Source: Marinobacter iranensis
GTDB lineage: Bacteria; Pseudomonadota; Gammaproteobacteria; Pseudomonadales; Oleiphilaceae
DNA: 60,344 bases
Assembly: GCF_029207565.1 (NCBI RefSeq)
Contig: NZ_JANCMW010000008.1
Coordinates: 1 to 60,344 of the forward strand
Direction: 5' to 3'
Shown here one piece after another: positions 48,305 through 60,042 of the stretch. Positions within the stretch are counted from its first letter, which is position 1, and each line of letters opens with the position of its first letter. The translations under genes and the position numbers were made by a program. The notes beneath the pieces were generated by a model that saw only the letters and a list, made by a program, of their open reading frames with translations, had not been told where the DNA came from and did not search any database.

Positions 48305-48648
48305 GGATGCGCTGCCCCTGTGTGCTTAGCTGCCCGAAAAAATGGGTCGCTATTCTATCTTACAAATGGGTAAAAAATCATCCTTTATGCGGTCCGCAGA
48401 TACCGACACGCCGCTACCTGCGCTTTTTGCTCAATTGCTATCCCTGATTGGTTTCGATACCTTACCGAATCAAAGTACGCAACCAGATCAAGGGCGTCGG
48501 GGCGGGCCTTCAGGGATCGTCAAAATCAGGGATGATTTTGTCGAGCGTACAGGGATGTATTCACAGCGTATCCCTGAAGGCCCCCCCCCCGATGCCCGCG
48601 CCACCGGCGCCAGAATTCACACCCTGTTTTCAAAGAGGTTTAGCCAAC
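48305..48648. other. Divergent intergenic region glyA / ettA
   Basis: The 344 bp contain element copy 3 (48492-48597) and no convincing gene. On the minus strand a TAGAAT box at 48350-48355 could be the -10 of glyA, but no -35 is evident. The reading frame open upstream of ettA runs through the repeat and is not conserved with EttA. Confidence 0.6.
48492..48597 (+). repeat. Clamped double-hairpin element, copy 3
   Basis: The inner 14 bp of the arms (48504-48517 and 48570-48583) are perfect inverted complements. The outer 12 bp also pair but are disturbed by a run of ten C (48581-48590) on the right. The 52-nt core (48518-48569) has stems CAAAATCA-GGGA-TGATTTTG and TACA-GGGA-TGTA. Relative to copies 1 and 2 the first stem has a compensatory A-T to T-A change. 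Positions 48547-48558 match the CsrA consensus RUACARGGAUGU at all 12 positions. Confidence 0.88.
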
Positions 48649-50310
48649 ATGGCCCAATACGTATACACCATGAACCGCGTGGGCAAGGTGGTTCCGCCCA
48701 AGCGCGAAATACTTAAAGACATTTCCCTGAGTTTTTTCCCGGGTGCCAAAATCGGCGTACTGGGCCTCAACGGTGCCGGTAAGTCTACTTTGCTACGTAT
48801 TATGGCGGGTATCGATCAGGATTACATTGGTGAAGCACGCCCCCAGCCGGGCATCAATGTGGGTTACCTGCCTCAGGAGCCTGAGCTGGATGATGCCAAG
48901 ACCGTCAAGGAAATTGTCGATGAGTCGGTCTCCGGCATTCACGATGCCCTGGCGCAGCTAGACCAGGTCTATGCCGACTATGCCGAGCCAGATGCCGACT
49001 TCGATGCCCTGGCGAAGAAACAGGGTGAACTGGAGGCCTTTATCCAGGCCAGCGATGGTCACGATATCGAGCGAAAGATGGAAGTCGCTGCTGATGCACT
49101 GCGCCTGCCAGCCTGGGACGCCATGGTGAAAAATCTCTCCGGTGGCGAGCGTCGCCGTGTGGCACTTTGCCGGCTGCTGCTCTCAAGCCCGGACATGCTG
49201 CTGCTGGATGAGCCCACCAACCATCTGGATGCGGAGTCCGTGGCTTGGCTCGAGCGCTTCCTCCATGACTACAGCGGTACCGTGGTTGCCATTACCCACG
49301 ACCGCTATTTCCTCGACAACGTTGCCGGCTGGATTCTGGAGCTTGACCGTGGGCAAGGTATTCCCTTCGAAGGAAACTACAGCCAGTGGCTGGAGAACAA
49401 GGAGAAGCGCCTGGAAGTTGAAGCCAAGCAAGAAGCGTCCCGCCAGAAGACCATCAAGCACGAATTGGAGTGGGTACGCAGCAATGCCAAGGGCCGCCAG
49501 TCCAAGAGCAAGGCTCGCCTGGCCCGCTTCGAGGAAATGAGCTCCCAGGAATTCCAGAAGCGCAACGAAACCAACGAGCTTTACATCCCGCCCGGCCCCC
49601 GCCTGGGCGACAAGGTGATCGAAGTGGACGGCATCAGCAAGTCCTTCGGCGACCACCTGTTATACGAGGATGTGTCGTTTAGTGTGCCTCCCGGCGCCAT
49701 CGTGGGCATTATCGGCGGCAACGGCGCGGGCAAGTCCACCCTGTTCCGGATGATTGCCGGGCACGACAAGCCGGATTCCGGCGACATCACCGTGGGCGAA
49801 ACCGTGAAGCTGGCCTATGTGGACCAGATGCGTGACCTGAACGGCGACAATACCGTATGGGAAGAGCTCAGCGACGGTAACGACATTATCAAGATCGGCA
49901 ACTACGAGACGCCGTCACGAGCCTACGTGGGCCGTTTCAACTTCAAGGGTGCCGATCAGCAGAAGCGGGTGGCCGACCTGTCCGGCGGTGAGCGCAACCG
50001 CCTGCACCTGGCGAAATTGCTGAAGGAAGGCGGCAACGTATTGCTGCTGGACGAACCCACGAACGACCTGGACGTGGAAACCCTGCGCGCCCTGGAAGAA
50101 GCCCTGCTCAACTTCCCGGGTTCCGCGTTGGTAATCTCGCACGACCGTTGGTTCCTGGACCGGGTGGCCACCCACATCCTGGCGTTCGAGGACGACGGAG
50201 AAGTGGTGTACTTCGAGGGTAACTTCAGCGAATACGATGAGGACCACAAGAAGCGCAAAGGCGATTCTGCCATGGTGCCCCAGCGAATGAAGTACAAGAA
50301 ACTGGCTTGA
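48649..50310 (+). CDS. ettA: Energy-dependent translational throttle protein EttA (ABC-F)
   Basis: This soluble ABC-F ATPase binds the ribosomal E site and gates entry into elongation according to the ATP/ADP ratio. There are two ABC modules: GLNGAGKST, LSGGERRR, DEPTNHLD in the first and GGNGAGKST, LSGGERNR, DEPTNDLD in the second, joined by a charged linker (KRLEVEAKQEASRQKTIK). The start at 48649 (MAQYVYTMNRV) matches the family, with AGAGG upstream. The 553 residues are full length. Its long leader may include element copy 3. Confidence 0.96.
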   Translation: MAQYVYTMNRVGKVVPPKREILKDISLSFFPGAKIGVLGLNGAGKSTLLRIMAGIDQDYIGEARPQPGINVGYLPQEPELDDAKTVKEIVDESVSGIHDALAQLDQVYADYAEPDADFDALAKKQGELEAFIQASDGHDIERKMEVAADALRLPAWDAMVKNLSGGERRRVALCRLLLSSPDMLLLDEPTNHLDAESVAWLERFLHDYSGTVVAITHDRYFLDNVAGWILELDRGQGIPFEGNYSQWLENKEKRLEVEAKQEASRQKTIKHELEWVRSNAKGRQSKSKARLARFEEMSSQEFQKRNETNELYIPPGPRLGDKVIEVDGISKSFGDHLLYEDVSFSVPPGAIVGIIGGNGAGKSTLFRMIAGHDKPDSGDITVGETVKLAYVDQMRDLNGDNTVWEELSDGNDIIKIGNYETPSRAYVGRFNFKGADQQKRVADLSGGERNRLHLAKLLKEGGNVLLLDEPTNDLDVETLRALEEALLNFPGSALVISHDRWFLDRVATHILAFEDDGEVVYFEGNFSEYDEDHKKRKGDSAMVPQRMKYKKLA

Positions 50311-50317
50311 CGTGTGT

Positions 50318-50354
50318 TGTCGGATTACGGCCCTGCGGGCCTAATCCGACCTAC
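50318..50354 (-). repeat. REP palindrome (GTAG type), long-loop form
   Basis: The sequence and orientation match 36497-36533 except for three loop bases, with GTAG at the inner end on the minus strand. It begins 7 bp after the ettA stop and forms a head-to-head pair with 50384-50416. Confidence 0.85.
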
Positions 50355-50383
50355 GCGAAATACATCATAATTCAACGCTAACC

Positions 50384-50416
50384 GTAGGTCGGATTAGGCG
50401 AAGCCGTAATCCGACA
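50384..50416 (+). repeat. REP palindrome (GTAG type), short-loop form
   Basis: It is identical to 36566-36598: GTAG, stem, GAA loop, stem. It lies 29 bp from its inverted partner and 27 bp before radA, so the REP pair lies in the ettA-radA gap. Confidence 0.85.
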
Positions 50417-50443
50417 ACCAATCCAGAAGGTCGCACCACCGCC

Positions 50444-51823
50444 ATGGCAAAAGCCAAAACCGCCTATGTCTGCACCGAATGTGGTGCGGACTACTCCAAA
50501 TGGCAGGGTCAATGCACCGCCTGCCAGGCCTGGAACACCATCAGCGAGGTTCGCGGCGTCAGTGGCGGCAATGCCAGAGGCGCCCGCGGAGCCCGCTTTG
50601 AGGGCTTTGCAGGTGCCCTGTCGGAAGTGAAGAGCCTGGATGACGTCAGTCTGGCGGAACAGCCTCGCATCAGCTCCGGCATGCAGGAATTCGACCGGGT
50701 ATTGGGCGGAGGCCTTGTGGAGGGTTCTGCCATCCTTATGGGGGGCCACCCTGGCGCCGGCAAGAGTACCTTGCTGCTGCAGGCGGTCTGCCATCTGGCC
50801 TCCAGCGTTCCGGCGCTGTACGTCACCGGCGAGGAGTCCCTTCAGCAGGTCGCCATGCGGGCCAAACGTCTGGGACTACCTACCGCAGACCTGAAAATGC
50901 TGTCGGAAACCAGCGTTGAGCGGGTCATGCAGATCGCGGAGGCCGAGAAGCCCCGCATCCTGGTGGTGGACAGTATCCAGGTGATGCACGTTGCCGAGTC
51001 GGAATCCGCCCCCGGCAGCGTCTCACAGGTCCGCGAAAGTGCCGCCTATCTGACCCGCTTTGCCAAGCAGACCGGCACCATTCTGTTCCTGGTCGGCCAC
51101 GTCACCAAGGACGGCAGCCTGGCCGGGCCGAAGGTGCTGGAGCACATGATCGACTGCTCCATCCTGCTGGAAGGCTCCAGCGACAGCCGTTACCGCACCC
51201 TGCGGGGCATCAAGAATCGTTTTGGCGCGGTGAACGAACTGGGCGTGTTTGCAATGCTGGAGCAGGGGCTGAAAGAGGTAAAGAACCCCAGCGCGATCTT
51301 CCTGAACCGGGGCGAGGAGGCCGCCCCTGGCAGTGTGGTGATGGTGGTCTGGGAGGGCACACGGCCGATGCTGGTGGAGATCCAGGCGTTGGTGGATATG
51401 GCCCAGGGAGGCTACCCGAGGCGCGTTGCGGTAGGCCTGGACCAGAACCGGCTGGCGATGCTTCTGGCGGTGTTGCACCGCCATGGGGGCATGCATGTGT
51501 CGGATCAGGATGTGTTTGTGAATGTGGTGGGCGGCGTGAAGGTCAATGAGACCAGTGCAGACCTGGCATTACTCGCAGCCATAGTGTCATCCTTCCGTGA
51601 CCGCGCCCTGCCCCAGGATCTGGTGATCTTCGGTGAGGTCGGCCTGTCCGGCGAGATCCGCCCGGTGCCCAGTGGCCAGGAGCGCATCTATGAAGCCGCG
51701 AAACACGGCTTTACCCGTGCCTTGGTACCCAAATCCAACGCCCCCCGCAAGACTATTGAGGGGATGAAGGTTATCCCTGTGACCAAGCTTAGCGATGCAC
51801 TTTCAGCATTGGAGGAACTCTAA
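50444..51823 (+). CDS. radA: DNA repair protein RadA/Sms
   Basis: This RecA-like ATPase drives branch migration during recombination and repair. A C4 zinc finger uses C10, C13, C24 and C27. Walker A is GGHPGAGKST, the RadA-specific KNRFG motif is present (IKNRFGAVNELG), and a Lon-like domain closes the protein (LSGEIRPVPSGQERIYEA). The 459 residues are full length. It follows ettA after a REP pair. Confidence 0.97.
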   Translation: MAKAKTAYVCTECGADYSKWQGQCTACQAWNTISEVRGVSGGNARGARGARFEGFAGALSEVKSLDDVSLAEQPRISSGMQEFDRVLGGGLVEGSAILMGGHPGAGKSTLLLQAVCHLASSVPALYVTGEESLQQVAMRAKRLGLPTADLKMLSETSVERVMQIAEAEKPRILVVDSIQVMHVAESESAPGSVSQVRESAAYLTRFAKQTGTILFLVGHVTKDGSLAGPKVLEHMIDCSILLEGSSDSRYRTLRGIKNRFGAVNELGVFAMLEQGLKEVKNPSAIFLNRGEEAAPGSVVMVVWEGTRPMLVEIQALVDMAQGGYPRRVAVGLDQNRLAMLLAVLHRHGGMHVSDQDVFVNVVGGVKVNETSADLALLAAIVSSFRDRALPQDLVIFGEVGLSGEIRPVPSGQERIYEAAKHGFTRALVPKSNAPRKTIEGMKVIPVTKLSDALSALEEL

Positions 51824-51855
51824 AGCTTGAGCCCTAGCCTGCTTGTTTGGTGCTT

Positions 51856-51965
51856 GGTGGGATTGGAAGGGCCTTTCCAAAAAACGCTTCAAGCACATCC
51901 ATGTGCGCTTGGGCTCCGCCATCCATGGCTCCGCACATTTTTGGAAAGGCCCTTCCAATCCCGCC
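51856..51965 (-). repeat. Clamped double-hairpin element, copy 6
   Basis: Arms at 51856-51883 and 51938-51965 are inverted complements over 28 bp with one wobble. In the 54-nt core (51884-51937) the minus strand has hairpins GCCA-TGGA-TGGC and GCACA-TGGA-TGTGC joined by a GGAGCCC-type linker. It lies between convergent radA and pilZ. Confidence 0.88.
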
Positions 51966-51993
51966 CTCAAACTTCGCAGTTATTTCTTTAACC

Positions 51994-52022
51994 GTCGGAT
52001 TAGGCGAAGCCGTAATCCGACA
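51994..52022 (+). repeat. Solitary REP lacking the GTAG tetranucleotide
   Basis: It has the same stem and GAA loop as the two short-loop REPs, and even the preceding ACC is shared. Exactly four bases (GTAG, or equivalently TAGG) are absent. There is no partner nearby. It lies 28 bp from element copy 6. Confidence 0.8.
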
Positions 52023-52041
52023 ACCAGCCCGCCCGAACACC

Positions 52042-52410
52042 TCAATCAATCAAATGCGCAAACTCCCTTTCCAACAACGCCTGGTCCCCCAAATTCAACT
52101 CCACCAACCGCTTAAGGTGGGTGGCACTCTCCAGATCAATATACTGGCACTTGAACCCCAACCGCTCTTCTTCAATATGCCGTAACTCAACGGCCATCAC
52201 GATCCCGGTCTCTTGATCATCCAGGTGGATAATCACCTCACAAGGCTGTTTCAGCGGAACGTTCCACCCTTCCGGCCGTTTCACCAGCACGCCCTTTAGC
52301 GAAATATCCAAAACCTCACTCACCCACACTTCATCCTGCCAGTGCAGTTCGCATTCGGCGTCGAAGGAGATTCTGTGGAAACGGCGTTTTTCGGGAGCTT
52401 TGGTTGGCAA
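52042..52410 (-). CDS. PilZ domain-containing protein
   Basis: The 122-residue single-domain protein has both c-di-GMP contacts of PilZ: the RxxxR motif (R9 and R13 in KRRFHRISF) and D35-x-S37-x-x-G40 (LDISLKGVLV). It should bind c-di-GMP and act on an unknown partner, possibly in motility or polysaccharide control. It is flanked by repeats on both sides (copy 6 plus a REP, and copy 7) and has no operon partner, so its target cannot be inferred from context. Confidence 0.9.
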   Translation of the reverse strand: MPTKAPEKRRFHRISFDAECELHWQDEVWVSEVLDISLKGVLVKRPEGWNVPLKQPCEVIIHLDDQETGIVMAVELRHIEEERLGFKCQYIDLESATHLKRLVELNLGDQALLEREFAHLID

Positions 52411-52527
52411 GGGTTACTCCTGTTTACCGGTCTTGTCTGATATGACTATAGACCTCACAGGAGCTTCTATCTAGCGTTGGCACCCAACAGGGCGAACTTC
52501 GGAGCGTTAACGCGAAATTGCGACAAA

Positions 52528-52634
52528 GGGTGGTTGCCGGGCCGTTCCAAAACCGTGGAGCGCCAGGGATGGCGCGACCGAGCCCTACATGGACGTATTC
52601 ACGGGCGCGTTTTGGAATGGCCCGGCAACCACCC
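52528..52634 (+). repeat. Clamped double-hairpin element, copy 7
   Basis: Arms at 52528-52553 and 52609-52634 are inverted complements over 26 bp with one G-T wobble. The 55-nt core (52554-52608) has hairpins GCGCCA-GGGA-TGGCGC and TACA-TGGA-CGTA on the plus strand, a CGAGC linker and the shared TTCAC end. It lies between pilZ and hemE. Confidence 0.88.
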
Positions 52635-52648
52635 GATACTCCCTATTA

Positions 52649-53719
52649 TCAATCTTGTTTATGATACGAGGGACTAAGCTCAGTCACAGCGCGTATAAAC
52701 GCACCAGCGTGCTCCGGATCAACGTCCGGGGTTATTCCATGCCCAAGGTTGAAGATGTGCCCTGGCCCGGAACCGTAGCGGGACAGGATATCCGCCACTT
52801 CCTGGCGAATCCGCTCCGGCGGCGCGTACAGCATGGCCGGGTCCATATTGCCCTGCAGGGCAACCTGATCACCAATGCGGGCACGGGCGTTGCCGATGTC
52901 CGTTGTCCAGTCCAGGCCCACGGCATCGGCACCGGACTCCGCAATCGACTCCAGCCACTGGCCGCCGTTCTTGGTGAACAGGATCACCGGCACGCGGCGG
53001 CCGTCATTCTCGCGAATCAGACCCGATACAATTTTCTTCATATAGTTGAGGGAGAACTCCTGATAAGCCCAACTACTCAGCACGCCACCCCAGGTATCAA
53101 AAATCTGCACCGCCTGGGCGCCGGCGCGGATCTGGCCGTTCAGGTAATCGATGACCGAATCCGCAAGATGATCCAGCAGCTGGTGCATCACCTCAGGCTG
53201 TCCGTACATCAGCTTCTTGGCTTCGCGGAAGTCTTTGGAAGAGCCACCCTCAATCATATAGGTGGCCAGGGTCCAGGGGCTGCCAGAGAAGCCGATGAGC
53301 GGAACGCTGCCATTGAGCGCGCTACGGATGGTGGACACAGCATTCATCACGTAGTCCAGGTCCACTTCCGCGTTGATCTTTGGCAGCGCGGCCACGTCGG
53401 CGGCAGATCGAATGGTATTGCGAAATTTCGGGCCTTCCCCGGTTTCGAAGTACAAACCCAGCCCCAGGGCATCGGGAATGGTGAGAATGTCTGAAAAAAG
53501 AATGGCGGCGTCCAGCGGGAAGCGCTCCAGTGGCTGCAGGGTAACCTCGCAGGCCAGCGGTGTGTTCTTGCAGAGGCTGAGAAAATCCCCGGCTTTGGCG
53601 CGGGTGGCACGGTATTCCGGCAGGTATCGGCCGGCCTGACGCATCATCCACACCGGTGTGCGATCCACGGGCTGACGCATCAGCGCGCGCAGGAAACGGT
53701 CATTTTTCAGCTCGGTCAT
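52649..53719 (-). CDS. hemE: Uroporphyrinogen decarboxylase
   Basis: It removes four acetate carboxyls from uroporphyrinogen III in heme synthesis. The N-terminal [16 protein letters not shown] loop with its arginines and the catalytic Asp in [14 protein letters not shown] are conserved; [13 protein letters not shown] follows. The 356 residues from ATG 53719 match E. coli HemE. It lies downstream of gltD, with a terminator between. Confidence 0.97.
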   Translation of the reverse strand: MTELKNDRFLRALMRQPVDRTPVWMMRQAGRYLPEYRATRAKAGDFLSLCKNTPLACEVTLQPLERFPLDAAILFSDILTIPDALGLGLYFETGEGPKFRNTIRSAADVAALPKINAEVDLDYVMNAVSTIRSALNGSVPLIGFSGSPWTLATYMIEGGSSKDFREAKKLMYGQPEVMHQLLDHLADSVIDYLNGQIRAGAQAVQIFDTWGGVLSSWAYQEFSLNYMKKIVSGLIRENDGRRVPVILFTKNGGQWLESIAESGADAVGLDWTTDIGNARARIGDQVALQGNMDPAMLYAPPERIRQEVADILSRYGSGPGHIFNLGHGITPDVDPEHAGAFIRAVTELSPSYHKQD

Positions 53720-53780
53720 AGCATTCCCAATCTGCTGTCTGTCTAAGTTTGGAGGGCAATGATACCCGGTTTGTGGCAAT

Positions 53781-53816
53781 AAAAAAGGGCGACCCGCCAT
53801 CAGCAAGCCGCCCTTA
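53781..53816 (-). terminator. Terminator after gltD
   Basis: On the minus strand AAGGGCG pairs with CGCCCTT around a structured loop and is followed by six T. It separates gltD from hemE. Confidence 0.85.
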
Positions 53817-53841
53817 TGATCCGGATCAACCCTGGTGACGG

Positions 53842-55302
<1,461 letters not shown>

Positions 55303-55337
55303 TTAATGGCAACGCCCCGATCCTGTTTCAACCACCC

Positions 55338-58300
55338 TTACTCCGGGCGCGCCCGGGTGCTGGCCAGCAGGCTGCGAAGGTTCGCCGCCTTGGGTTTGAC
55401 CAGCCAGAAGCGGCCGATATAGTCGTCGAAATTGTCAAGAATATGCTCTGCCCATTCGCTCGCGGTCTCGGAAATGTGCTCCCGGACAACACCGCGCAGG
55501 TGGTTCCGGTAGGACTCCATTTCTTCACTGGAGATCCGTTGAATTTCCACCAGTTCATGGTTGTACTTGTCCACGAAGGTATTGTTCAGGTCCAGCACAT
55601 AGGCGAAACCACCGGTCATACCGGCGCCGAAGTTATGGCCGGTACTGCCAAGAACGGTTACCAGACCACCTGTCATGTATTCACAACAGTGGTCCCCGAC
55701 GCCTTCCACAACCGCATGAGCACCAGAGTTACGCACGCCGAAACGCTCACCGGCTGTACCGGCAGCAAACAGTTTGCCCCCGGTTGCACCATACAGACAG
55801 GTGTTACCGATAATCGAGGTCTCCTGGGATTTAAAGGCACTGCCGGAGGGCGGCCGGATCACCAGCTTGCCGCCTGTCATGCCCTTACCCACGTAATCGT
55901 TGGCATCGCCTTCCAGAAGCAGATTGAGGCCGCCCACGTTCCAGACCCCGAAGCTTTGGCCGGCAGTGCCGGTCAGCTCCAGGGTGATGGGAGCAGACAC
56001 CATGCCCTGGTTGCCGTGTAGCTGGGCAATCTCACCCGACAGGCGGGCACCGATGGAACGGTCGCAGTTGGTCACCCTGTAGGACCATGTACCACCGGCC
56101 TTGGCAACTATCGCATCTGAGATGTCTTTCACCATCTGCTCAGCCAGCTTGCCCTCATCGAACGGGTGGTTACGCTCCACCTGACAGGTGTTGGGTTTAT
56201 CCGCCGGAATATGGTCGTTGGACAGCAGGCGCGTCAGGTCCAGCTTCTTCTGGCGCGGGGTGTCACCGGGCAGGCGCTCCAGCAGGTCAACACGGCCCAC
56301 CAGTTCCTCCAGGTTCCGTACACCCAGCTTCGCCATCCATTCCCGGGTCTCGGTCGCCACAAAACGGAAGAAGTTCATGGCCATCTCGACCGTGCCCTTG
56401 AAATGCTCTTCCCGCAAATACTCATTCTGGGTGGCGACACCGGTCGCACAGTTGTTCAGGTGACAGATCCGCAGGTATTTACAACCCAGGGCCACCATCG
56501 GGGTGGTGCCGAAGCCAAAGCTCTCGGCGCCCAGGATCGCACCCTTGACCACATCCAGGCCGGTCTTGATGCCACCATCGGTTTGCAGACGGATCTTGCC
56601 CCGCAAGTCGTTGGCCCGCAACGCCTGCTGGGTTTCGCTCAAACCCAGCTCCCAAGGCGAGCCGGCGTAGCGGATGGAGGTCAGCGGGCTGGCTGCCGTA
56701 CCACCGTCGTAACCGGAGACGGTAATCAGGTCGGCATAGGCCTTCGCCACACCGGCGGCAATGGTGCCAACACCAGGCTCCGATACCAGCTTCACTGAAA
56801 CCAGGGCGTGAGGGTTAACCTGTTTGAGATCGAAAATCAACTGCGCCAGGTCTTCAATCGAGTAGATGTCGTGGTGCGGTGGCGGCGAAATCAGCGTTAC
56901 ACCGGGCACCGAATAGCGCAGGCGGGCGATCAGGTCATTGACCTTGCCACCGGGCAACTGGCCACCCTCCCCAGGCTTGGCGCCCTGGGCTACCTTGATT
57001 TGCATAACATCCGCGCTGCGCAGATATTCCGCCGTCACACCGAAGCGACCGGACGCCACCTGTTTGATCTTGGAGCGTTTCTCGGTGCCATAGCGGGCAG
57101 GGTCTTCCCCACCCTCACCGGAGTTGGAACGGCCGCCCAGGGTGTTCATGGCTACCGCCAGGGCTTCGTGGGCCTCCGGAGACAGTGCGCCCAGCGACAT
57201 GGCTGCGGAATCAAAGCGTGGGAAGATATTTTCCACCGGCTCCACTTCCGACAAGTCAATGGCTTTGATGTCCTTCCGGAAGCCCAGCAGATCCCGTAGT
57301 GTGGAGACCGGCCGCTCATTCACCAACCCGGCGTATTCCATATACTGCCCGTAATCGCCGCTGGTAACGGCTTCCTGGAGCTTGCCAACCACATCCGGGT
57401 TGAACGCATGGTATTCCTGGCCGTGGACATACTTCAGCAGGCCACCCTGGGTAATGGGTTTGCGATGCTTCCAGGCAACAGCCGCCAGTTGTTCTTGATC
57501 CTGCTGGAAATCGAAGAATCCCGCACCCTGGATACGGCTGGGAACGCCCTTGAAACACAGGTCCACCAAATCATCCGCCAGACCGATCGCCTCGAACAGT
57601 TGGGCACCACGGTAGGAAGTGATGGTTGAAATGCCCATCTTGGAGAGAATTTTCAGCAGGCCCTTGTTGATGCCCTTGCGATAGTTATTCTTCGCATCGA
57701 TCGGGTCCATCATCAGTTCGCCGGTGCGAATCAGGTCATTAAGCACCTGGTACGCCAGGTAGGGGTAGACCGCTGTGGCGCCAAAGCCGAACAGTACGGC
57801 GAAATGGTGCGGATCGCGGGCCCAGCCAGTCTCGACAAGGATATTGGAATCACACCGAAGGCCTTTCTTAACCAGGTGGTGGTGAACGGCACCGGTTGCC
57901 ATCATGGCATTCACCGGCAACTCGCCCTCTTTCAGGTCTTTGTCGGTCAGGATCAGAATGACCTTGCCGCTACGAACCGCCTGCTCTGCGTCGTCGCATA
58001 CTCTGCGGACCGCCTGCTCAAGCCCCATTTCGGGGCTATAGCTCATACTGATGCGAGCGACTTCAAACCCGGGCCGGTCGTTGTTGGCGATTTTCAGGTA
58101 CTTGGCCGGCGACAGGACAGGTGTTGTCAGAATGATCCGATTGGCGTGCTCCGCTGTTTCCTCGAATACGTTACGTTCCGCACCAATGCAGGTCTCCAGG
58201 GACATTACGATGGATTCGCGGAGCGGGTCGATGGCCGGGTTGGTTACCTGCGCGAATTTCTGACGGAAGTAGTCCGCTACATGCCGGACGCGGCTCGACA

Positions 58301-59786
58301 GGACTGCCATGGGGGTATCGTCCCCCATGGAACCCACGGCTTCCTGACCATTTTCCGCCAGTGGACGCAATACCTGATCCCGCTCTTCATAGGACACCAT
58401 GAACATTTTCTGGTGTATATGAAGTTCATCTGACTGCATCAGTTTGAAATCGGGGGTGTCCTGGTTCAGCGTGGTCTCGACCCGCAGGGAGTTCTCCCGC
58501 AGCCAGCGCTTGTAGGGCTGGGCCGACTTCAGGCGATTGTCCACGTCTTTTGTATGCAAGACTTCACCGGACTCGGTATCGATAGCCAGCATCTGCCCCG
58601 GACCAACACGGCCCTTGGCAACAACATCCTCCGGCTTGTACCCGTAAGTACCGATTTCCGACGCCAGGGTAATGAAATCGTCTTTGGTGATCACCCAGCG
58701 AGCCGGGCGCAGGCCGTTGCGGTCCAGCATACAGACGGCATAGCGGCCGTCGGAAAGAACCAGGCCAGCCGGACCGTCCCAGGGCTCCATGTGCATGGAG
58801 TTGTACTCGTAGAACGCCCGCAGCTCGGAGTCCATGGTGTCCACGTTCTGCCAGGCAGGCGGGACCATCATTCTTACGGCGCGGAACAGGTCAACGCCAC
58901 CGGCCAGCAACACTTCCAGCATGTTGTCCATACTGGATGAGTCAGAACCGGTCAGGTTGACCAGCGGCTGCAAGGTTTGCAGGTCCGGCAGTTCCGGTGC
59001 GCTGAATTTGGCGGCACGGGCAATGGCCCAGTTACGGTTGCCATCGACGGTGTTGATCTCACCGTTGTGGGCGAGATAGCGGAACGGCTGGGCCAGCGGC
59101 CAGCGCGGCATGGTATTGGTGGAGAACCGCTGGTGAAACACGCAGATGGCGGTGTGCAGGTCCGGGTCACCCAGGTCCTTGTAGAAATTGGCCAGGTCTG
59201 CCGGCATCATCAGGCCCTTGTAGGCCAGGGTGCGGTGGGACAGGCTGCAAATGTAGAACTCGGAATCGTCGGCCATATCCCGCTCAGCGTGGCGACGGCC
59301 CACGAACAGCGCGATGGCGAATTCCTGCTCTGTTTTCTTGCCGGGAACCACAAATACCTGTTCAATCCAGGGCAGGCAGTCAAGCGCCATTGGACCGAGA
59401 CAACTGTCGTCCGTGGGCACCTTGCGCCAACCCATAATTTCCAGGCCCTGATCCGTCAGGCGCTTTTCAACGGCCGCACGACCGGCAGCTGCCTTGTTCT
59501 CGACCGGGCTAAGGAAAACCTGGCCGACCGCGAACAACCCTTCCGGCTCCTTGCCGAACTCTGCTTTCGCAGCCTTGCGCAAAAAGACGTCAGGGCTCTG
59601 GATCAGGAGGCCACAACCATCGCCGGTCTTTCCGTCTGCAGCGATACCACCACGGTGGGTCATGCAGGTCAGCGACTCGATGGCAGTTTGCAACAACTTG
59701 TGGCTGGCCTCGCCCTTCATATGGGCGATCAGGCCGAAGCCGCAGTTGTCCCTGAATTCATCGGGATGATACAAACCTGTCATCAT
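55338..59786 (-). CDS. gltB: Glutamate synthase (NADPH) large subunit
   Basis: It makes two glutamates from glutamine and 2-oxoglutarate. The class II amidotransferase nucleophile is the Cys in DNCGFGL (C15), which implies removal of a 14-residue propeptide. A central domain, the FMN-binding synthase domain with 3Fe-4S cysteines ([12 protein letters not shown]) and the C-terminal GXGXG beta-helix ([17 protein letters not shown]) all follow. The 1482 residues are full length. Two adjacent ATGs could start it. Confidence 0.97.
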   Translation of the reverse strand: MMTGLYHPDEFRDNCGFGLIAHMKGEASHKLLQTAIESLTCMTHRGGIAADGKTGDGCGLLIQSPDVFLRKAAKAEFGKEPEGLFAVGQVFLSPVENKAAAGRAAVEKRLTDQGLEIMGWRKVPTDDSCLGPMALDCLPWIEQVFVVPGKKTEQEFAIALFVGRRHAERDMADDSEFYICSLSHRTLAYKGLMMPADLANFYKDLGDPDLHTAICVFHQRFSTNTMPRWPLAQPFRYLAHNGEINTVDGNRNWAIARAAKFSAPELPDLQTLQPLVNLTGSDSSSMDNMLEVLLAGGVDLFRAVRMMVPPAWQNVDTMDSELRAFYEYNSMHMEPWDGPAGLVLSDGRYAVCMLDRNGLRPARWVITKDDFITLASEIGTYGYKPEDVVAKGRVGPGQMLAIDTESGEVLHTKDVDNRLKSAQPYKRWLRENSLRVETTLNQDTPDFKLMQSDELHIHQKMFMVSYEERDQVLRPLAENGQEAVGSMGDDTPMAVLSSRVRHVADYFRQKFAQVTNPAIDPLRESIVMSLETCIGAERNVFEETAEHANRIILTTPVLSPAKYLKIANNDRPGFEVARISMSYSPEMGLEQAVRRVCDDAEQAVRSGKVILILTDKDLKEGELPVNAMMATGAVHHHLVKKGLRCDSNILVETGWARDPHHFAVLFGFGATAVYPYLAYQVLNDLIRTGELMMDPIDAKNNYRKGINKGLLKILSKMGISTITSYRGAQLFEAIGLADDLVDLCFKGVPSRIQGAGFFDFQQDQEQLAAVAWKHRKPITQGGLLKYVHGQEYHAFNPDVVGKLQEAVTSGDYGQYMEYAGLVNERPVSTLRDLLGFRKDIKAIDLSEVEPVENIFPRFDSAAMSLGALSPEAHEALAVAMNTLGGRSNSGEGGEDPARYGTEKRSKIKQVASGRFGVTAEYLRSADVMQIKVAQGAKPGEGGQLPGGKVNDLIARLRYSVPGVTLISPPPHHDIYSIEDLAQLIFDLKQVNPHALVSVKLVSEPGVGTIAAGVAKAYADLITVSGYDGGTAASPLTSIRYAGSPWELGLSETQQALRANDLRGKIRLQTDGGIKTGLDVVKGAILGAESFGFGTTPMVALGCKYLRICHLNNCATGVATQNEYLREEHFKGTVEMAMNFFRFVATETREWMAKLGVRNLEELVGRVDLLERLPGDTPRQKKLDLTRLLSNDHIPADKPNTCQVERNHPFDEGKLAEQMVKDISDAIVAKAGGTWSYRVTNCDRSIGARLSGEIAQLHGNQGMVSAPITLELTGTAGQSFGVWNVGGLNLLLEGDANDYVGKGMTGGKLVIRPPSGSAFKSQETSIIGNTCLYGATGGKLFAAGTAGERFGVRNSGAHAVVEGVGDHCCEYMTGGLVTVLGSTGHNFGAGMTGGFAYVLDLNNTFVDKYNHELVEIQRISSEEMESYRNHLRGVVREHISETASEWAEHILDNFDDYIGRFWLVKPKAANLRSLLASTRARPE

Positions 59787-60020
59787 AAGCGTTCTCTCGC
59801 GTAGAAATGCTTTTCAATCAAAGAGTTATTGACAAACAGACAATAAATTCACCCTTTGACACTGAAAATGGGGGCTGGCTATTTTACACGCGTAGAAATA
59901 CGTACTCAAACCAAAGAGGTTTTATTTTAGGGAGCAGGCACCTCCATTGCGAGTGTTGCCGTTCACAACACACACCACGGAAGAGGGGCACAGGTTATTG
60001 TTTTTACGAAGTTAAAACTA

Positions 60021-60040
60021 AAACCGGAGTGCGTCCGGAC
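60021..60040 (-). terminator. Possible terminator after the SPOR-domain gene
   Basis: On the minus strand a short stem CCGGA / TCCGG is followed by TTTTAGTTTT. It begins within 20 bp of the stop codon of the SPOR gene. The stem is only 5 bp, so the call is tentative. Confidence 0.45.
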
Positions 60041-60042
60041 GA

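Noticed and set aside
48340..48400. glyA promoter with TAGAAT as -10.
   Set aside because: No acceptable -35 at 15-19 nt; kept only as a remark in the intergenic entry.
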